Shown here in pieces: positions 34,601 to 43,066 of a stretch of 64,000 nt of DNA. The notes under the pieces are model-generated. The model saw only the letters and a list, made by a program, of their open reading frames with translations. It did not search any database and was not told the origin of the DNA. The position numbers and the translations under genes are program-made. Numbering within the stretch: position 1 is the stretch's first letter; each line of letters begins with the position of its first letter. The stretch is from CAZYMI01 sp964648505 (GTDB taxonomy: Bacteria > Pseudomonadota > Alphaproteobacteria > Micavibrionales > Micavibrionaceae). The stretch is taken from NCBI GenBank assembly GCA_964648505.1, contig CAZYMI010000001.1, forward strand, positions 124,001-188,000. The letters are read 5' to 3'.

Positions 34601-35113
34601 CAGAGACCCCTGTTCAATCTGCAGATTCTGCAATGAAAAAGATTCTTTTGTCTTTGAATCAACAGGTTGATTAGAAGAATTATCCGTCTGTGCTGTTGTT
34701 GATGTGCTGGATGTGTCGGGCGTAATAACAGCATTAGACCAAGTTGCAGACCCATCTGCTCGTTTACCTATGGTGATAACCGGTTCGATCAAATCAACGC
34801 TTGCCACTTCCACCTTTCCGGCCAGTAAGGGCAAAAGCGCAACGCGCACATCGGCTTGTTTTAGTTTAAGCAAGGTATCTGAACCGTTCATCACCGTAAT
34901 ACCTGATACAGAAGCATGCGGCATCGGCAAAGTACGTACTGATAAATCGCCATCAATTGTAATTGTAAAACCAGTTGCTTTTTGCGCGGCATCTAATGCA
35001 GGTTGTTTATAAACAGACCAGTCAATAAAATTAGGAACAACAACAAGCGCACCCAACACAACCGTTAAAATCGACAACCCAACTGCTGTCTTGCGAAATG
35101 CCATTTTATCCAT
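31634..35113 (-). CDS. AsmA-family inner-membrane-anchored protein
   Basis: 1159 residues. One N-terminal membrane helix (about 8-26) then a long periplasmic beta-rich region, the architecture of AsmA-like bridge proteins implicated in lipid transport to, or assembly of, the outer membrane. The N-terminal DWSVYKQPALDAAQKATGF and IDGDLSVRTLPMPHASVSGI stretch and the C-terminal FEFTFKGPLDHPAQNILGGAL are AsmA signatures. Two low-complexity inserts are visible: a Thr/Ser run near 135-150 and a Ser/Gly/Ala repeat near 795-812 made by tandem DNA repeats. A Gln/Pro-rich tail ends the protein. A second possible start is at codon 4. Confidence 0.9.
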   Translation of the reverse strand: MDKMAFRKTAVGLSILTVVLGALVVVPNFIDWSVYKQPALDAAQKATGFTITIDGDLSVRTLPMPHASVSGITVMNGSDTLLKLKQADVRVALLPLLAGKVEVASVDLIEPVITIGKRADGSATWSNAVITPDTSSTSTTAQTDNSSNQPVDSKTKESFSLQNLQIEQGSLVYIDASKGSVFTAESINTVLDAKTLKGPFSLSGSLKTTGRDVVFDVYAEAVPDGSKKVPVKIAVRLPAQEAQATYEGQVSSFSPLLLDGDFSAKTKSLSSFAGMSADFPLDIKTTLKATDTSIILDGFTGDLAGVSLAGSGGVENIQDGQRPKINLSITAQDVLPLDRLLESAKGGASKDNNQSSKVSSGHNQQGSAAQFLPAKLADAFPFDGVISLQAPGFVYKKQPTGPSTFSVTFSETQAIIKTDLEKLPGNSEVRFAGSLYPNPTKITGQISFQSNNLKTLLVDWLALSGADHSALFQLQPVTLKTEFALLRKSVGFADGSLKMQGSTIGFAGDYAILGVRPKLSLEVRGDSLDLDRLVLKSPAQKQTNSKSSAVLAKDAASKVESFSLPLDADVDLAFDKLIYEGDVISDAALKASLVSNRLSVSRFNVGNYKNASLSGRGTVGNLKDLSGLDIDITASAQNAEQVLKSFKIALPKLPKPLGNASVTIAAKGSKNLLETTTDLKAYGSTFTISGPLSDPLGTPALNDMSLRIRHSNLIELVQLAQPGYSGTPAMARPVDVSARISTQGKTYKINGLKGQAGPVAVSGNITADMTGKPSLIGALNFGALPLSDLMGVRAASSEASSEASGASGASSGRVRTERWSRAPINTDWMRSMDIDFDIKAESLTYNLWRLTNPKIDFNLKGGVMSVSFLSAGLFGGSIQGQGRLASGASNNTPVQMSMQATMNGVNARDLTNALSGNKTMNRIGGVVSFNIEVASNGGSSNALISALSGKGGSSGQNITVTGIDLGKISQTATGSYKPIDRALVLQSALTSGQTTFETHQGTFSIANGIVNIDRNIFDGANSQLSTTGTINLPRWTVDTRHKIIVKQPADVPAFEFTFKGPLDHPAQNILGGALNSYLSSKLQGEATKLIDKKFGGKLNELGLGGLLGGAGRAASDQQAPETIEPQQQIQPDAPVQPQPEQKKLKPEDAVRGLLQGLIR
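32685..32732. repeat. In-frame tandem repeats inside the AsmA gene
   Basis: Plus-strand reading: GATGCCCCC twice (32685-32702), then GATGCCTCTGAC twice (32703-32726), then a partial GATGCC. Units are 9 and 12 bases, so copy-number change keeps the AsmA frame; they encode a flexible Ser/Ala/Gly/Glu linker. Confidence 0.85.
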
Positions 35114-35166
35114 CCTGTTAAATGAAACATAAATCTTAAAACAGGTTTTAGCCTATTCGCGCAAAA

Positions 35167-35892
35167 TCATCCAGAGATGTATTGGCCACCATTAGCAGAA
35201 AGAACCGCCCCTGTGATGAAAGCGGCTTTCGGAGATGCTAAAAAAGCAACCAGATCGGCTACTTCCTCGGGCCTGCCCATACGCGCCATGGGAATAGATT
35301 TAATAATCGACTCCAACACTTCAGGTCTAACAGCCGCTGTCATATCGGTTTCAATATACCCTGGGCAAATACAATTGACGGTAATACCCTTGGCAGCGGA
35401 TTCAAGCGCAAGCGCTTTAGTAAAACCAATAATGCCTGCTTTTGCAGCTGAATAATTGGTTTGCCCAAACTGTCCTTTTTGCCCATTGATGGAACCGATG
35501 TTAATAATGCGGCCAAAATTGCGATCACGCATGCCGTTAATCACGCCACGGGTCATATTAAAGCAAGATGATAAATTGGTCTCAATCACGCCATGCCATT
35601 GTTCCGGTGTCATTTTATGCAATGTTGTGTCTTTTGTAATACCAGCATTATTGACCAAAACAGCCACAGGCCCCATTTCTGCTTCAATTTTAACGATGGC
35701 ACTTTGGCAGGCGTCAAAATCAGATACATCAAATTTATAAGGGGCAACATTTAATTCCATTTTGGCTTGGCGTGCTGCTTCATCATTGCCGTGATAAATA
35801 GCAGCAACAGAAAACCCACAAGCAACCAGCTCACGGGAAATCGCATATCCGATACCGCGCGTTCCCCCTGTTACAATTGCAACGCTAGACAT
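35167..35892 (-). CDS. phaB: Acetoacetyl-CoA reductase
   Basis: 241 residues, short-chain dehydrogenase that reduces acetoacetyl-CoA to (R)-3-hydroxybutyryl-CoA, usually with NADPH. Motifs: TGGTRGIGYAIS cofactor loop, NNAGITKD, INIGSINGQKGQFGQTNYSAAKAG (catalytic Ser, Tyr, Lys; the QKGQFGQTNYSAAKAG string is PhaB-specific) and the terminal NGGQYISG. Its ATG overlaps the phaA stop, with GAGGAAGG inside phaA as ribosome site. Confidence 0.96.
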   Translation of the reverse strand: MSSVAIVTGGTRGIGYAISRELVACGFSVAAIYHGNDEAARQAKMELNVAPYKFDVSDFDACQSAIVKIEAEMGPVAVLVNNAGITKDTTLHKMTPEQWHGVIETNLSSCFNMTRGVINGMRDRNFGRIINIGSINGQKGQFGQTNYSAAKAGIIGFTKALALESAAKGITVNCICPGYIETDMTAAVRPEVLESIIKSIPMARMGRPEEVADLVAFLASPKAAFITGAVLSANGGQYISG

Positions 35893-37103
35893 CAGGCAAC
35901 CTTCCTCAAGTTTAGATCAGAAGATCTTTCAACGCATAAAGCAATACCCATGCCACCACCGATGCATAATGTTGCAAGACCTTTCTTGGCATCGCGCCGT
36001 GCCATTTCATGCAAAAGCGTTACAAGAACCCGCGCACCGGATGCCCCAATCGGGTGCCCAAGTGCAATCGCACCGCCATTCACATTGACTTTTTCAGGAT
36101 CAAACGCCATTTCCTTCATAACGCAGCAAGCCTGCGCAGCAAAAGCTTCGTTGGATTCAATTAAGTCAAGATCCCGAGCTTCCCATCCCGCTTTTTCCAA
36201 AGCCTTGCGTGATGCCGGTATAGGGCCAGTGCCCATGATCGCAGGATCAACCCCGGCTGTCGCCCAAGATACAATTTTTGCAAGAACTGGAAGCCCGCGT
36301 TTTTGCGCTTCAGACGCACGCATCAACAACAACGCTGCTGCACCATCATTGATACCCGATGCATTTCCTGCCGTCACCGTGCCGTCTGCTTTAAAAGCAG
36401 GACGCAACGCGCCCAACGATTCAGCTGTGATGCCTGACCGTGGAAATTCATCACGGTTAAAAACAATTTCTTCCTTGCGGGTTTTAATTGTTATAGGGAC
36501 AATTTCTGCTACAAATTTCTCCGCCTTGATTGCTGCTTCTGCACGGTTTTGCGATGTGGCCGCAAATACATCCTGATCTTGTCGGGTGATCTGATATTGT
36601 TGTGCAATATTTTCTGCTGTAATCCCCATGTGATAGCCGTTAAAAATATCCCACAAACCGTCTTTAATCATGGTATCCACCATTTCAAGCGATCCCATTT
36701 TTGTTCCTTGACGCATGGAAGCAGCATGGGGCGACTGGCTCATACTTTCTTGCCCGCCCGCTATTACAATGGTTGAATCCCCTGCCAGTATGCTTTGCAT
36801 GCCAAGCGCAACAGTTCGCAAACCAGATCCGCATACCTGATTGATTGTGATCGCTGTTTTTTCTTTTGGCATACCGGCTTGTATTGCAGATTGACGTGCT
36901 GGATTTTGACCGCAATTTGCTGTGAGTACCTGACCAAAAATAACTTCGTCGATTTGATCGGCCGAAAGTTTTGTATCCTCCAAAGATGCTTTTATTACAG
37001 CCTTACCAAGATCAACCGCGCTTTGTGTGCTTAAACCGCCATTAAATGCCCCAATCGCCGTGCGTTTAGCCGAGACGATAACAACCGGATCTGACTGTAC
37101 CAT
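35892..37103 (-). CDS. phaA: Acetyl-CoA acetyltransferase (beta-ketothiolase)
   Basis: 403 residues. It condenses two acetyl-CoA to acetoacetyl-CoA, feeding PHB synthesis. Thiolase signatures: the nucleophile in NQVCGSGLRTVALG, GGQESMSQSPH, NVNGGAIALGHPIGASGAR and the second cysteine in TLCIGGGMGIALCVE. It precedes phaB with overlap and follows the phaC-like gene by 37 bases, so phaC-phaA-phaB is one operon. AGGG lies upstream of the ATG. Confidence 0.96.
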   Translation of the reverse strand: MVQSDPVVIVSAKRTAIGAFNGGLSTQSAVDLGKAVIKASLEDTKLSADQIDEVIFGQVLTANCGQNPARQSAIQAGMPKEKTAITINQVCGSGLRTVALGMQSILAGDSTIVIAGGQESMSQSPHAASMRQGTKMGSLEMVDTMIKDGLWDIFNGYHMGITAENIAQQYQITRQDQDVFAATSQNRAEAAIKAEKFVAEIVPITIKTRKEEIVFNRDEFPRSGITAESLGALRPAFKADGTVTAGNASGINDGAAALLLMRASEAQKRGLPVLAKIVSWATAGVDPAIMGTGPIPASRKALEKAGWEARDLDLIESNEAFAAQACCVMKEMAFDPEKVNVNGGAIALGHPIGASGARVLVTLLHEMARRDAKKGLATLCIGGGMGIALCVERSSDLNLRKVA

Positions 37104-37140
37104 GTTTACCCTTTGTGAGATGAAAAATTACTTTCACAAC

Positions 37141-38289
37141 CTATTGTTTTCTAGGCTTTTTTGCAAGCACAAGACTTTTGCGCGGCGCAGCACACTGACG
37201 CTTGAGCCATACTTCGATAGGCTTCCACACCATCGCTTCACTACCTTCGCTCGCCATCAGGCCCAGATGACCACAATCAGGGGAAAATATTTTAGCCTTT
37301 GGTATTAATGTTGCCATAGGTGCACTGGATTGCGCAGGCACCAGCTTGTCTTTTTTAGGCGATACAATCAAAGATGCCGCCTTGATCTTTTGTAATATAA
37401 TATCACGCCCCCCCAACTGCCATTTTCCAAGGAAGGGTTGATTCCCTAAATACCAGTCCTCAAAAGCAACTTTGGCTATAGATGTCGGAAGATCGCGCCC
37501 GTCATTAACCCAGTCTTCCACGGCAATAAATAGTTTTTCTGAAGCAGACCCTCGCTTCATCCGCATAAAAGAAGAGAATTTTTTTGCCGAAAGCGAAGGA
37601 TCAACAGCCGCAAAAAGAGATTGCAAAAATTCTGCCGGAACATAATCAGCAATCGCAAGGTTGGCCCTTATCTGAAAAGCCTGCATTTTAACAAGTGGGA
37701 ACAACCCCCCGCCTCGCACCTGAAAATCCCACGGCGTGGCAAGGTAAACACAAGGGCCTATCGCATCACCTAAAGCCTGAGCAGCGGCTGTTAAAATTGT
37801 GCCCCCCATACAATACCCAATGGCACTGGGGCGAAGGCCATGACGGGCTTGCAAAAATTCAAGTGCCGGAATTAAGCCTGAATATATCACGCCTTCCAAG
37901 GTCTGATATGACGGGTCCTTCTTCAAGTGGCCCCAATCCAGAAGATAAACCGGCCAGCCTGAGTTAGACAGAAACTGCATGAAAGATTTTTCAGGTAGTA
38001 AATCCAACACAGATGATCCATTAATCAAAGACGGCACAAGCAGAATAGGCGGACGTGTTGATTTATCCGGCACTTTTGCCGCATAAAGCCGAATGCAGCC
38101 CGCTCGCCACACACACGGGCGGGCGCTGGCCGGACGTTCAAAACGGTGCGTTTGATATTTTCGAATGCCTTTGATCATCGCGCGCCACAAATCAACACCA
38201 CCCGGTTCTCGCAGCAACGGGGCTGCAAGCCCTAAATGAAGCGCTAAAGGCTGTGGGCCGTGGCGCGGCAATTTTGATTTATTTGTCAT
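37141..38289 (-). CDS. phaC: PHA synthase-like alpha/beta hydrolase (short PhaC)
   Basis: 382 residues, far shorter than class I synthases (about 590) and close to the class III/IV catalytic subunit length. The lipase box is GYCMGG with nucleophilic C160 rather than Ser, the PHA-synthase hallmark; D314 in PKKDKLVP and H341 in DCGHLGL complete the triad. It heads the phaCAB operon and diverges from phaR. No PhaE or PhaR-type partner subunit lies here. A TATAAT hexamer lies about 14 bases before the ATG and there is no Shine-Dalgarno, so the transcript leader would be very short. Polymerase function is inferred from the Cys box and context. Confidence 0.8.
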   Translation of the reverse strand: MTNKSKLPRHGPQPLALHLGLAAPLLREPGGVDLWRAMIKGIRKYQTHRFERPASARPCVWRAGCIRLYAAKVPDKSTRPPILLVPSLINGSSVLDLLPEKSFMQFLSNSGWPVYLLDWGHLKKDPSYQTLEGVIYSGLIPALEFLQARHGLRPSAIGYCMGGTILTAAAQALGDAIGPCVYLATPWDFQVRGGGLFPLVKMQAFQIRANLAIADYVPAEFLQSLFAAVDPSLSAKKFSSFMRMKRGSASEKLFIAVEDWVNDGRDLPTSIAKVAFEDWYLGNQPFLGKWQLGGRDIILQKIKAASLIVSPKKDKLVPAQSSAPMATLIPKAKIFSPDCGHLGLMASEGSEAMVWKPIEVWLKRQCAAPRKSLVLAKKPRKQ

Positions 38290-38407
38290 GGCTGAATATT
38301 ATACGACTTTCCAGAAAAAATGCGATGCACCACGCTTTTGAATTGGCCCAAAATGTGCATAATGTGAAATATAAACCCTTTTTATTTTACGAAATTTAGG
38401 TGAGCCT

Positions 38408-38995
38408 GTGACCACAAAAAAACGCTCTGACAAACCAACGGTTGTAAAAAAATATGCGAACCGCAGATTATATGACACAGGGCGCAGTGCCTATGTGACG
38501 CTTGATGATCTTTGTGAAATGATAAAAGAAGGCCATGATTTTATTGTGTACGATGCCAAATCTGGTGAAGACCTCACGCGGTCTGTTTTAACCCAGATCA
38601 TTGTTGAACAAGAAGGTCGGGGGCAAAATTTGCTACCCATTAATTTTCTTCGTCAGCTGATTGGCTTTTATGGTGATAAAATGTCGCCCGCTGTGCCAAA
38701 TTACCTTGAACAAGCTTTCGATATGTTTACAAAAAGCCAAGATGAATTTCGTACCCAGATCAACAAAACGCTGGGCGGTGTTTTTCCACTTCATGCGCTT
38801 GAGGATATCAACAAGCGTAACGTTGAAATGTTTCAAAAAGCTTTCCGCAGCTTCAACCCTTTTGCTGCTATGCAAAACAACTTTGGCAAAGGCGGCGATA
38901 AAGCAACTGCTGTTTCAAAGCATGAACAAATTGAAGCACTCAAGCAAAATATTGCCGATCTGCAGCGCGAACTTGAAAAACTGAATAAAAACTAA
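38408..38995 (+). CDS. phaR: Polyhydroxyalkanoate synthesis repressor PhaR
   Basis: 195 residues. The N-terminal PHB-acc domain VKKYANRRLYDTGRSAYVTLDDLCEMI binds DNA; the middle KQLIGFYG...QMFTKSQDEF-like region (about 80-120) is the PHB-accumulation regulatory domain; the C-terminal end is a coiled coil. It senses granule surface and represses phasin and synthase genes. The start is GTG with AGGTGAG upstream. Divergent from the phaC-like operon, its likely target. Confidence 0.94.
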   Translation: MTTKKRSDKPTVVKKYANRRLYDTGRSAYVTLDDLCEMIKEGHDFIVYDAKSGEDLTRSVLTQIIVEQEGRGQNLLPINFLRQLIGFYGDKMSPAVPNYLEQAFDMFTKSQDEFRTQINKTLGGVFPLHALEDINKRNVEMFQKAFRSFNPFAAMQNNFGKGGDKATAVSKHEQIEALKQNIADLQRELEKLNKN

Positions 38996-39007
38996 AATCA
39001 GAAACAA

Positions 39008-40735
39008 CTATATTGCAGCACTGATCTTTTTTTCACTGGGTGCTACAATGCGCATGGAATGGGCTTCTGGTAACCAGATCCGGTCAAGCGATGGCCTGCC
39101 ATACACGTACCCCTGAATATTCCAAATACCATTTTCAGCCAAAGCATCTGCGATATCCATAGTCTCTGCACCTTCACCGACCGTATCAAGCTGCAATCCA
39201 TCAGCAAGCTGGGATAATGTTTTAATAAAAAGCTTATGATCGGACCGATCGCCAGACCGCACAAAACCCTGATCGATTTTCACCATATCAAGATGCCAGT
39301 CTTTTAACTGCGCGAATGCTGTTTGCCCCGCGCCAAAATCATCAAGCGCCACCTTGCATCCCAGATCTCTGATCATACCAATCGCACGGGTTGAAAATGT
39401 AGGATCAGCCATGGCTTCGGATTCGGTAATTTCAACGATTAATCTGCGTGCAACATCTGTATGATCGCGCAGCATTGATTTTAAGCCTGAAAGCCAAGTT
39501 TCATCTTCAAGCGTATGGCGCGATACGTTAACAGACAATATCAATTCAGGGAACATCGTCAGTTCTTGAATAGCACGGGTTACACAAAACTGATCGACAA
39601 GCCTTGTCAAACCCAAATCTTCTACTGCGCCCATAAACGCACCCGCAGGGATAATGCTACCATTTTCATCTTGAAGGCGAACAAGGCATTCATGAAATGA
39701 TGCATTTCCTGTGCGGTAATCAATAATTTGTTGGAAAGCCAAATGCAAACGGTTGTCTTTAAAGCCCTTAAGAAAAGCATCGCCCATATCAAGTAAGTTT
39801 TGCGCTTTTGATACATCGGTTATATGGCCAGGCGCAGTTGTTACAAATGATCCACGACCTTTCGCTTTTGCATGGCGCAATGATGACTCCGCTTGCAATA
39901 ACAGCAAGCCTGGACGTATGGATTTTTGGATTGGAGCACCGCCAACTGATAAAGCAACATGGATTGGTTTTGCACCAACCACAATCGGGGCGCCTGAAAA
40001 TTGTTCAATAATTCTGGCGGCGTGTTCATCAATTTTTTCAGCTGTTTCATCAGCGTAAATAATCGTAAAAACATCGCCAGAAAGTCGCAAAACCCTACCT
40101 TTTGGTGCAGCAATTTCAGACAAACGCATACCTGCCCTTACAACAACTTCATCCCCCACAGCCTCACCATAGGCCTGATTGACAAGACGCAACCGGTCAA
40201 TGCCGCAAATCAGCAAAATGCCTTTTTCTGTTTTGTATCCTTGAATGCGCTCAATTTCACTTAAAAGCCCTGCACGCGCCTGCGCTTCAGGGATATGAAA
40301 GCTTGAAACACTTGAAAAATCGTCACCTGATGCAACCTGAGCAGCCGTCATTGGCTGTAAAAAGCTTTTTGAATACCGCAAACCTGAATTCACATCACGA
40401 AAAGCAACACCCTTTTCCTGAACGCGAATTTGTGAACCATCGCGGCGTGAGATACGAAACTCAGCAGCATAAGGCACCGATTGATCGCCCGATGCCAATC
40501 GTAATGCGTCATGAATAGTGACCAGTCGTGGCACCAGATCTTGCGGATTAATCCTTTCCAAAAAATCATGCGCATGAACGGATTCTGCGGAATTAGGGTC
40601 GTACCCACCTAAAATGCCGTGTATATCGCCCATCAATTCGATACGGTTTTCATCTAAGGATTGTAAAAGGGCGATCTGACCGCTTTTTGCAAGCGCTGAC
40701 GATAAATGCTTGAGCCATAGTTTTTTTCCGGACAT
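39008..40735 (-). CDS. PAS-like/GGDEF/EAL cyclic-di-GMP protein
   Basis: 575 residues, no membrane segment. An N-terminal PAS-like region (about 25-130) is followed by a GGDEF domain (about 165-310) whose signature is LSGDVF instead of GGDEF, so it is probably not a cyclase and lacks catalytic acids. The EAL domain (about 320-560) retains the metal and base residues: HECLVRL (EAL written ECL), NVSRHTL, EITESEA, LDDFGAGQ, VKIDQGFV and GEGAET. It is therefore probably a phosphodiesterase with the GGDEF module as sensor. Convergent with phaR after 12 bases. Confidence 0.9.
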   Translation of the reverse strand: MSGKKLWLKHLSSALAKSGQIALLQSLDENRIELMGDIHGILGGYDPNSAESVHAHDFLERINPQDLVPRLVTIHDALRLASGDQSVPYAAEFRISRRDGSQIRVQEKGVAFRDVNSGLRYSKSFLQPMTAAQVASGDDFSSVSSFHIPEAQARAGLLSEIERIQGYKTEKGILLICGIDRLRLVNQAYGEAVGDEVVVRAGMRLSEIAAPKGRVLRLSGDVFTIIYADETAEKIDEHAARIIEQFSGAPIVVGAKPIHVALSVGGAPIQKSIRPGLLLLQAESSLRHAKAKGRGSFVTTAPGHITDVSKAQNLLDMGDAFLKGFKDNRLHLAFQQIIDYRTGNASFHECLVRLQDENGSIIPAGAFMGAVEDLGLTRLVDQFCVTRAIQELTMFPELILSVNVSRHTLEDETWLSGLKSMLRDHTDVARRLIVEITESEAMADPTFSTRAIGMIRDLGCKVALDDFGAGQTAFAQLKDWHLDMVKIDQGFVRSGDRSDHKLFIKTLSQLADGLQLDTVGEGAETMDIADALAENGIWNIQGYVYGRPSLDRIWLPEAHSMRIVAPSEKKISAAI

Positions 40736-40868
40736 TGATTCGCCTTCCCCCTACATCTCATTGTAGGCAGCAAAAGTTAACAAATTTATTAAAATTTTAG
40801 ATAAAATCGATGGAAACCTTAAGAAATATGTCGAAAATATGACTGCGGCCCAAATAACTCAAAAAAAT

Positions 40869-41465
40869 TTATAAAGTACGTGCGAAGGATTTCACAAAAA
40901 TCAGTTCACACGCCCCCGCCCCAATATCGCTGCGGCTTAAGGATGATTGCCAGTGCCAGCCATTATCTTTTTCCACGCGTACAAGATAGCCGCTTAAATG
41001 GGCAACCCCGCCAATAGGAATATCCTTGATAATATCCTTAATATCGTCATTAGCCGGAATAAGATGCATGTTTGCACTTTGCAAAGCAATCGTTTGCAAT
41101 GGAATTGGTGGATTTTGAGTGTACCAATGATAAAAACGATTCCTTTGAATAATGTCAATTTTTTGTATGACCGCATAATTAGACATGTGCTGCCATCCAA
41201 AAACAATATCAACTGGCGCGATACTTGATTCTGTTCCCACGCTGTATTGTTCACGCCGCAGCACGCGTGCCGACATGTCAAACTTTGCCAAAGGTCTAAT
41301 GATAAAACCTTTAAATCGAAACGGCATGGCACTTAGTAATGGCGTTTGAACGGGTGCTTGAGCAACAAGAACAGTCGCACTCTTATTAACTTCTATTGAA
41401 TTTGATTCATTCGAATAATAAAAGAATCCAAAAATCAAAACCGCGAGCACAAGAATAAATTTCAT
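40869..41465 (-). CDS. Conserved membrane-anchored hypothetical protein
   Basis: 198 residues. An N-terminal hydrophobic segment (about 3-16) anchors it in the inner membrane with a periplasmic body. The stretch DIVFGWQHMSNYAVIQKIDIIQRNRFYHW, then SANMHLIPAND and HLSGYLVRVEKDNGWHWQSSLSR with a near-terminal GAGACELIF, matches a widespread conserved hypothetical proteobacterial family of unknown role. Upstream of it lies apaG at 36 bases. Confidence 0.72.
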   Translation of the reverse strand: MKFILVLAVLIFGFFYYSNESNSIEVNKSATVLVAQAPVQTPLLSAMPFRFKGFIIRPLAKFDMSARVLRREQYSVGTESSIAPVDIVFGWQHMSNYAVIQKIDIIQRNRFYHWYTQNPPIPLQTIALQSANMHLIPANDDIKDIIKDIPIGGVAHLSGYLVRVEKDNGWHWQSSLSRSDIGAGACELIFVKSFARTL

Positions 41466-41500
41466 ACTTTAATCTGTCCCGCTTATAAGAACGAATTATC

Positions 41501-41893
41501 CTAATGGATTACTTTTGAATCCGATGGTGTATCAAGCGAAAATGCAGGTATAGCCACATCAAATAAAATTCCTGTGTCACTTATCATTTTATATTCACCT
41601 TGCATGATCCCGCTTGGGGTGCGCAAATTAACCCCGCTGGTATAAGCAAAACTTTCGCCGGGTTTTAAAACAGGCTGCTGGCCAATGACACCAGATCCGC
41701 GCACTTCTTGTACATGTCCATGCGCATCTGTAATCACCCAGTGCCGGTCTTGCAGACACACGGTTTTATCGCCCCTATTTTGAATAACAATATGATACGC
41801 CCAGACAAAATGCGCGTCATCTGGTGATGACTGTTCTTGTTCATAAACCGGCTTCACTTTGATGTGAATATCTTGTGTGACGGCTTCAAACAT
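41501..41893 (-). CDS. apaG: ApaG family protein
   Basis: 130 residues, one immunoglobulin-like beta sandwich (FN3-like). ApaG signatures: VKPVYEQEQSSPDDAHFVWAY, IQNRGDKTVCLQDRHW, VRGSGVIGQQPVLKPGESFAYTSG and TPSGIMQGEYKM. Family linked to Co2+ resistance in Salmonella, mechanism unresolved. 29 bases from the OmpA-like gene upstream of it. Confidence 0.92.
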   Translation of the reverse strand: MFEAVTQDIHIKVKPVYEQEQSSPDDAHFVWAYHIVIQNRGDKTVCLQDRHWVITDAHGHVQEVRGSGVIGQQPVLKPGESFAYTSGVNLRTPSGIMQGEYKMISDTGILFDVAIPAFSLDTPSDSKVIH

Positions 41894-41922
41894 ACGCTAA
41901 AAACCACTTTCTTTATTTTGCT

Positions 41923-42828
41923 CTATTCTTGGAAAGTAATGGTTGTTCTTCTGTTGGCAGGCTCACGCACATTATCGCCTGTCGGCACCATTGGTTCATC
42001 TTCACCTCTGGCATCAACGGCAATCAACGCTGCGTCTACGCCTTGCGCTATCAGCTCCTGACGCACTGCATTCGCGCGCTTAAGCGACAAACGCTGGTTG
42101 TAACTGCGTGAACCGGAACGATCAGCATGCCCTGTCACATTAACAGCCTTTAAAGCTGCGCGCGTTTTAATTTCATCTGAAACGGCATCAAGTACATTTT
42201 CACCACCGGCATTAATATTAAATTTATTGAAGTCAAAAAAGACTAGATAAACTGCGTCTTGCGCTGCAAGAGGCCCTGACTCATCAGGGGGCCCAGAAAC
42301 AGGCGGCTCAACAGATCTCGGCGCGATTTCAGAAAGCTTCTGCTCAATAATCGTGACAACTTCTTCAAACCCTGCTTTGCATTTTGAAATATCTTTTTTC
42401 TGCCAGTTTTCTTCTTGCTGTTCGATCCAGCAATCATAACGACCCTGCGCCATCGCCGCTTCTTTTGGTAAAGATTCACGAGCGCCCATCATAAAAGTTT
42501 TCATCAGCCGCGCCCGTGCCGCTGAGAGTTCGGCTGACTGATCGGGTTTTAAATTCCAGTCTGTGACAGGTTCGGGCAGCACAACCTCACCCGCGGCGGC
42601 GGCCAGGCCTTTGCGCGCAAAGTGAAGAGAATCCGCATAATCAAACATGACATTTTTTTCTGAATTGGCAAAATCACGATATTCAGCCGCCAGTTGCTGA
42701 GTAAAAGGAGAGCCAACAGCTTTGGCTTCATTCAAAGCTTCAACTTCCTTGTTGCTTTGATACGCCGAGCAGGCCCCCAAAAATAATGCAAAAAATGACA
42801 AAAAGGTAAAACGCACAAAATTCTGCAT
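41923..42828 (-). CDS. OmpA-family outer-membrane lipoprotein
   Basis: 301 residues. The signal peptide ends with a lipobox FLGAC (Cys at about 20). The middle (about 25-190) is helical and the C-terminal OmpA peptidoglycan-binding domain (about 195-301) contains VNVTGHADRSGS and LSLKRANAVRQEL. It tethers the outer membrane to the wall. It resembles the alphaproteobacterial OmpA-family lipoproteins with a long charged N-terminal module, distinct from Pal. Divergent from the 43067 gene. Confidence 0.88.
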   Translation of the reverse strand: MQNFVRFTFLSFFALFLGACSAYQSNKEVEALNEAKAVGSPFTQQLAAEYRDFANSEKNVMFDYADSLHFARKGLAAAAGEVVLPEPVTDWNLKPDQSAELSAARARLMKTFMMGARESLPKEAAMAQGRYDCWIEQQEENWQKKDISKCKAGFEEVVTIIEQKLSEIAPRSVEPPVSGPPDESGPLAAQDAVYLVFFDFNKFNINAGGENVLDAVSDEIKTRAALKAVNVTGHADRSGSRSYNQRLSLKRANAVRQELIAQGVDAALIAVDARGEDEPMVPTGDNVREPANRRTTITFQE

Positions 42829-43066
42829 ATCGACTGCTCCGGAAAATTAACCACACACCCCGCTTTTTTTACTTTGCGAGTCTGCTTCAATGTTTAGCCC
42901 CTTTGCCTATGCCTTGTAAAGAAAACTGATCGGGTCGAAGGGCCGGTAATGCTGGTCAAGAAGGTAAGATTTATGCTCGTCTTAAAAATATTTTCATAAA
43001 AATGTGATCTAATAGTCTGCTCAAACAGAATAAATTATGAGAAATAGCAAAATCGGGAGCTAAAAG

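Noticed and set aside
35767..36576. Plus-strand ORF of 269 codons opposite phaA and phaB
   Set aside because: It lies antisense to the well-supported phaA thiolase, has no recognisable domain, and its length follows from codon bias of the opposite strand.
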